From Thermaceae bacterium (GTDB lineage: Bacteria; Deinococcota; Deinococci; Deinococcales; Marinithermaceae), in contig JALSQD010000035.1 in the NCBI GenBank assembly GCA_026985615.1, positions 1-15,514 of the forward strand: 15,514 nucleotides of DNA. The letters are read 5' to 3'. Positions 14,348 to 15,514 of this stretch are shown here, piece after piece. The notes beneath the pieces were generated by a model. It saw nothing but the letters and a program-made list of their open reading frames with translations, made no database searches and was not told the origin of the DNA. Both the position numbers and the translations under genes were made by a program. Every line of letters starts with the position of its first letter. The first letter of the stretch is position 1.

Positions 14348-14361
14348 CCACGAGGTACGAG
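14348..14361 (+). repeat. Degenerate period-7 repeat
   Basis: CCACGAG GTACGAG is a two-unit 7-bp repeat with two mismatches. Confidence 0.3.
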
Positions 14362-14381
14362 TGGATCCCCACAGCACATAA

Positions 14382-14399
14382 GCTGCAAGCCGCAAGCAG
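14382..14399 (+). repeat. Degenerate period-7 repeat with adjacent inverted repeat
   Basis: GCTGCAA GCCGCAA GCAG is a 7-bp repeat with one mismatch between units. CAAGCAG (14393-14399) can pair with CTGCTTG (14411-14417) across an 11-nt loop. Confidence 0.4.
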
Positions 14400-14434
14400 A
14401 TTTCCATGGGCTGCTTGCCGCAAGCTTTCTCCCG

Positions 14435-14455
14435 TCACGCACCGCGCAGCGCGCT
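14435..14455 (+). repeat. Degenerate period-7 repeat
   Basis: TCACGCA CCGCGCA GCGCGCT gives three related 7-bp units just upstream of the MFS gene promoter box. Confidence 0.35.
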
Positions 14456-14475
14456 TTCCCGTCTCGCCGGGGCGG

Positions 14476-14481
14476 TAGAAT
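14476..14481 (+). promoter_or_regulatory. Leaderless-type -10 box of the MFS gene
   Basis: TAGAAT ends 6 nt before ATG 14488, which is the expected spacing for a transcript starting at or next to the start codon. There is no Shine-Dalgarno between box and ATG (GCCCGC). The -35 region is weak. Confidence 0.45.
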
Positions 14482-14487
14482 GCCCGC

Positions 14488-15514
14488 ATGTCCGGTAGTC
14501 TGCGCGTCTTCGTGCTGTTTACCCTCGCCTACTTCCTCTCCTACTTCTTCCGCTCTGCCAACGCGGTCATCGCTCCCGACCTGACCCAGGAGTTGGGCCT
14601 CGACGCGGCCACGCTGGGGTTGATGACCAGTCTGTTTTACCTGGCCTTCGCCACCGTGCAGCTCCCGTTGGGCGCGGGGCTCGACCGCTGGGGGCCACGC
14701 TGGGTCACGCCGGGGCTGATGCTCGTGGGGGCGGCGGGTAGCTGGGTATTCGCGGCCGCGCACACGGTGACGGGGTTGATGCTGGGCCGGTTGCTGCTGG
14801 GGGTGGAGATGGCGGGCATCCTCATGGGGGCCTACAAGGCCTTCAGCCGCTGGTTCCCCGCCGGGCGCTTCGCCACCGTAGCGGGCTGGCTGGTGGGGTT
14901 CGGGAGCGCCGGGGCCCTGGCCTCGGGTACGCCGCTCGCCTGGCTGGCCGAGCAGCTGGGCTGGCGCAGCGTCTTCTTTTGGGGCGGTTGGGTGATCCTC
15001 GCTTCGGCGCTGGCCATCCTCCTGGGCGTGCGCAACACCCCCGAGGGCGACCGGCTCGAGCCCGGAGCGCGCACCGGCGGCCTGCGGGAGGTACTCTCGA
15101 GCCCCGTCTTCTGGAGCATGGCGGGGATGAACCTCTTCGTGGTGGGCGCCTTCCTGGGCATCCAGACGCTCTGGGCCGGGCCCTACCTCTACCAGGTGCA
15201 CGGCATGGACCCGATCGCCGTGGGCAACCTGCTCTTGTCGCTCAGCTTCGGGGCGCTGGTGGGCTTCCTCAGCACCGGCTGGATCGCTGACCGGGTGGGC
15301 GTGCCCCCGACGATCCTGGCGTTGGGCGCCGGTTTCGTGAGCCTCGTGGGGGTGCTCGCCTGGGGAGCGGGCGGCCTGGGGGCCTGGGCGCTGGGGGGGC
15401 TGCTCTTCGCCCTCGGCTACACGGGAACGGTGGGGGTGATCCTGCTCGCCTACGCGCGGCTCGTCTTCCCCATCGAGCTCACCGGCCGGGCCACGACCGC
15501 GGTGAACCTGTTCG
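14488..15514 (+). CDS. Major facilitator superfamily transporter, 3' end cut by window
   Basis: The open frame runs for 342 codons to the window edge without a stop; the C-terminus is missing. It begins MSGSLRVFVLFTLAYFLSYF and shows alternating hydrophobic helices, with about ten of the usual twelve present. MFS motif A in the TM2-TM3 loop is GAGLDRWGPRW, and the second-half copy is GFLSTGWIADRVG. GRLLLGVEMAGILMGAYKAF with FSRWFPAGRFATVAGW resembles drug/organic-anion or nitrate-type MFS members, but I cannot name the substrate. The start has a leaderless promoter box 6 nt upstream and lies 1.1 kb from the previous gene, so it is a separate unit from the glycan operon. GC and codon use are typical of the host. 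Confidence 0.85.
   Translation, partial: MSGSLRVFVLFTLAYFLSYFFRSANAVIAPDLTQELGLDAATLGLMTSLFYLAFATVQLPLGAGLDRWGPRWVTPGLMLVGAAGSWVFAAAHTVTGLMLGRLLLGVEMAGILMGAYKAFSRWFPAGRFATVAGWLVGFGSAGALASGTPLAWLAEQLGWRSVFFWGGWVILASALAILLGVRNTPEGDRLEPGARTGGLREVLSSPVFWSMAGMNLFVVGAFLGIQTLWAGPYLYQVHGMDPIAVGNLLLSLSFGALVGFLSTGWIADRVGVPPTILALGAGFVSLVGVLAWGAGGLGAWALGGLLFALGYTGTVGVILLAYARLVFPIELTGRATTAVNLF

Larger units (their letters stand above)
13376..14487. other. Repeat-filled intergenic region without a supported gene
   Basis: These 1.1 kb hold no open frame with normal codon use. Open frames exist on both strands but run through C/G-rich palindromes and translate to low-complexity Pro/Arg/Ser text. The content is hairpin repeat elements, degenerate period-7 repeats and one terminator-like hairpin, listed separately. 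No tRNA or CRISPR pattern is seen. Confidence 0.7.

Noticed and set aside
13376..14487. CRISPR array or tRNA in the repeat region
   Set aside because: Repeats are not evenly spaced, the units differ in length, and the spacers are not uniform. No cloverleaf or CCA-type end is seen.

Overview
The window is almost entirely a glycan-assembly gene cluster on the + strand (positions 1-12809). It is followed by a small secreted-protein gene (12845-13375), a 1.1 kb intergenic stretch full of hairpin repeats (13376-14487), and the start of an MFS transporter gene (14488 to the window end). The host DNA is GC-rich. Two genes outside the cluster have a TANNNT box 5-6 nt before their ATG, the leaderless promoter pattern common in Deinococcota. 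A member of Thermaceae (Thermus, Meiothermus, Oceanithermus or Marinithermus type) is my best guess from composition and promoter style. It is an inference, not an identification.

The cluster reads as one long, tightly packed operon. From the first to the eleventh gene, every stop overlaps the next start, by 4 bp at six junctions and by 8-20 bp at the others. In order it encodes a WbpD-like N-acetyltransferase (cut by the window edge), a WbpE-like aminotransferase, a Wzx flippase, a heparan-type D-glucuronyl C5-epimerase homologue, a Wzy-type polymerase, a GT4 glycosyltransferase, a WbpI-like UDP-sugar 2-epimerase, a WbuB/WbpJ-like GT4, a PglC-like phosphoglycosyl transferase, a PglD-like acetyltransferase, a PglE-like aminotransferase and, after a 29 bp gap, a PglF/WbpM-like membrane dehydratase.

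Two nucleotide-sugar routes can be read. PglF, PglE and PglD would make UDP-N,N'-diacetylbacillosamine (or a close 2,4-diamino sugar), and the PglC-like enzyme would place it on undecaprenyl phosphate. WbpE, WbpD and WbpI, with WbpA/WbpB expected just upstream of the window, would make UDP-ManNAc3NAcA, a 2,3-diacetamido uronic acid. Two glycosyltransferases would then extend the primer, Wzx would flip the lipid-linked repeat and Wzy would polymerise it.

The most unusual member is the C5-epimerase between wzx and wzy. It has no visible export signal, so it may convert a D-uronate to its L-epimer on the lipid-linked repeat in the cytoplasm. The block from about 1530 to 6440 is clearly AT-richer than both sides and changes abruptly inside wbpE and wbpI, which suggests an exchanged serotype cassette. 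The intergenic stretch holds at least three MITE-like elements of about 150-160 bp with hairpin ends, two solo ends and several period-7 degenerate repeats.
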